From: Alphaproteobacteria bacterium
GTDB taxonomy: Bacteria > Pseudomonadota > Alphaproteobacteria > Micavibrionales > SZUA-601
Direction of reading: 5' to 3'
Length of the DNA: 5,798 bases
Assembly (NCBI GenBank): GCA_028290805.1
Contig: JAQGJA010000171.1
Span: 1-5,798 of the forward strand
A program made the position numbers and the translations under genes. The notes beneath the pieces are model-generated. The model was not told the origin of the DNA, did not search any database, and saw nothing but the letters and a program-made list of their open reading frames with translations. Shown here one piece after another: positions 5,247 through 5,798 of this stretch (position 1 is its first letter; the number at the start of each line of letters is the position of its first letter).

Positions 5247-5798
5247 TTATAAGCTCTTTTTTATTCATGGCATAAGCGATCACGGCAAGGCCGATCAGGA
5301 TCATCGGCATGCACAGGACCTGGCCCTGGGAAATCATGTTGAAATAGAGGCCGATCTGTACATCGGGCTCGCGCGCGAATTCAATGATAAAGCGGAAACA
5401 GCCATAGAGGGTCAGGAACAAGCCGAACAATACGCCGTATTGCCGTTGAATCTGCGGCCGGAACCAGGCCAGACAGTTGAGGATCAGGAACAATAACAGG
5501 CCCTCGGTCGCAGCCTCATAAAGCTGGCTGGCATGGCGGGGCAGGGGGCCGCCATTGGGAAAAATCATGCCCCATTGGCTGTCGGTGACGCGGCCGAACA
5601 ACTCGCCATTGACGAAATTAGCAAGCCGCCCGAAAAACAGCCCCACCGTCGCCCCGCAAGCGGCCAGGTCCCCGAGGCGCAGGATCGGTATTTTCTGTTT
5701 CCAGGCAAAGGTAATGACGGCAATAACCACGCCCAGCAAGCCGCCATGAAAGGACATGCCGCCCTCCCAGGTTTTCAGGATCTGGGACGGGTGTTCGA
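5227..5798 (-). CDS. lgt: Prolipoprotein diacylglyceryl transferase Lgt (N-terminus cut by window edge)
   Basis: The frame is open at the right edge; 189 C-terminal residues are visible, so roughly 80-90 residues of a normal Lgt are missing. Lgt is an inner-membrane enzyme that moves diacylglycerol from phosphatidylglycerol to the lipobox Cys of prolipoproteins, the first step of lipoprotein maturation. Diagnostic segments appear in order: WEGGMSFHGGLLG, with the essential His of SFHGG; GRLANFVNGELFGRV, the Lgt signature with Arg, Asn and Glu; LPRHASQLYEA; and YGCFRFIIEFAREPD, with the Tyr, Arg and Glu needed for activity in E. coli. Several hydrophobic membrane segments alternate with these, the last being MPMILIGLAVIAYAM, before a short cytoplasmic tail ending NDHPAL. 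The second Gly of the E. coli GRLGN motif is Ala here, which I believe is common in related bacteria. It is the first visible gene of the lgt-methyltransferase-pgeF block, and its promoter lies beyond the window. Confidence 0.97.
   Translation of the reverse strand, partial: EHPSQILKTWEGGMSFHGGLLGVVIAVITFAWKQKIPILRLGDLAACGATVGLFFGRLANFVNGELFGRVTDSQWGMIFPNGGPLPRHASQLYEAATEGLLLFLILNCLAWFRPQIQRQYGVLFGLFLTLYGCFRFIIEFAREPDVQIGLYFNMISQGQVLCMPMILIGLAVIAYAMNKKELINDHPAL

Noticed and set aside
1..5798. CRISPR array, tRNA, rRNA, transposase or phage attachment site
   Set aside because: No regularly spaced repeats, cloverleaf-like segments, rRNA-like stretches or transposase motifs were seen on either strand.

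Overview
The window looks like core chromosome of an alphaproteobacterium of moderate GC content. The evidence is gene order: lgt, a MidA/NDUFAF7-type methyltransferase and pgeF in tight succession, followed by rplY (long, Ctc-type bL25), pth and ychF. Both blocks are familiar from alphaproteobacterial genomes. I cannot name the genus. All seven genes lie on the minus strand, so the window reads biologically from right to left.

Layout in transcription order. (1) 5798-3515: the C-terminal two thirds of lgt (lipoprotein diacylglyceryl transferase, cut by the right edge), then a SAM-dependent methyltransferase, then pgeF. The three overlap by 20 and 11 bp, which suggests one translationally coupled transcript. 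(2) 3514-2660: rplY as its own transcription unit. It has a good sigma-70-type promoter, a leader of about 75 nt with two hairpins (one followed by a U-run, so attenuator-like), a clear Shine-Dalgarno sequence, and a strong intrinsic terminator. (3) 2659-2506: an intergenic stretch holding a nested inverted-repeat element (2556-2648) of REP/MITE type. Its promoter-distal arm may supply the -35 box of pth. (4) 2505-828: pth and ychF, overlapping by 11 bp; both act in translation. (5) 827-1: a 60-bp gap, then an HD-GYP domain protein starting at GTG and running off the left edge. It is probably a cyclic-di-GMP phosphodiesterase, but its GYP signature is changed to GYY.

Functionally the window combines envelope biogenesis (lgt, pgeF), respiratory-complex assembly by homology (methyltransferase), ribosome and translation upkeep (rplY, pth, ychF) and second-messenger signalling (HD-GYP). 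I see no mobile element with a transposase, no CRISPR array, no tRNA or rRNA, and no candidate for a wholly new multi-gene system. The parts most worth a second look are the non-coding ones: the dispersed-repeat-like palindrome, the rplY leader, and the way the repeat meets the pth promoter. No stretch longer than about 300 bases lacks a gene.
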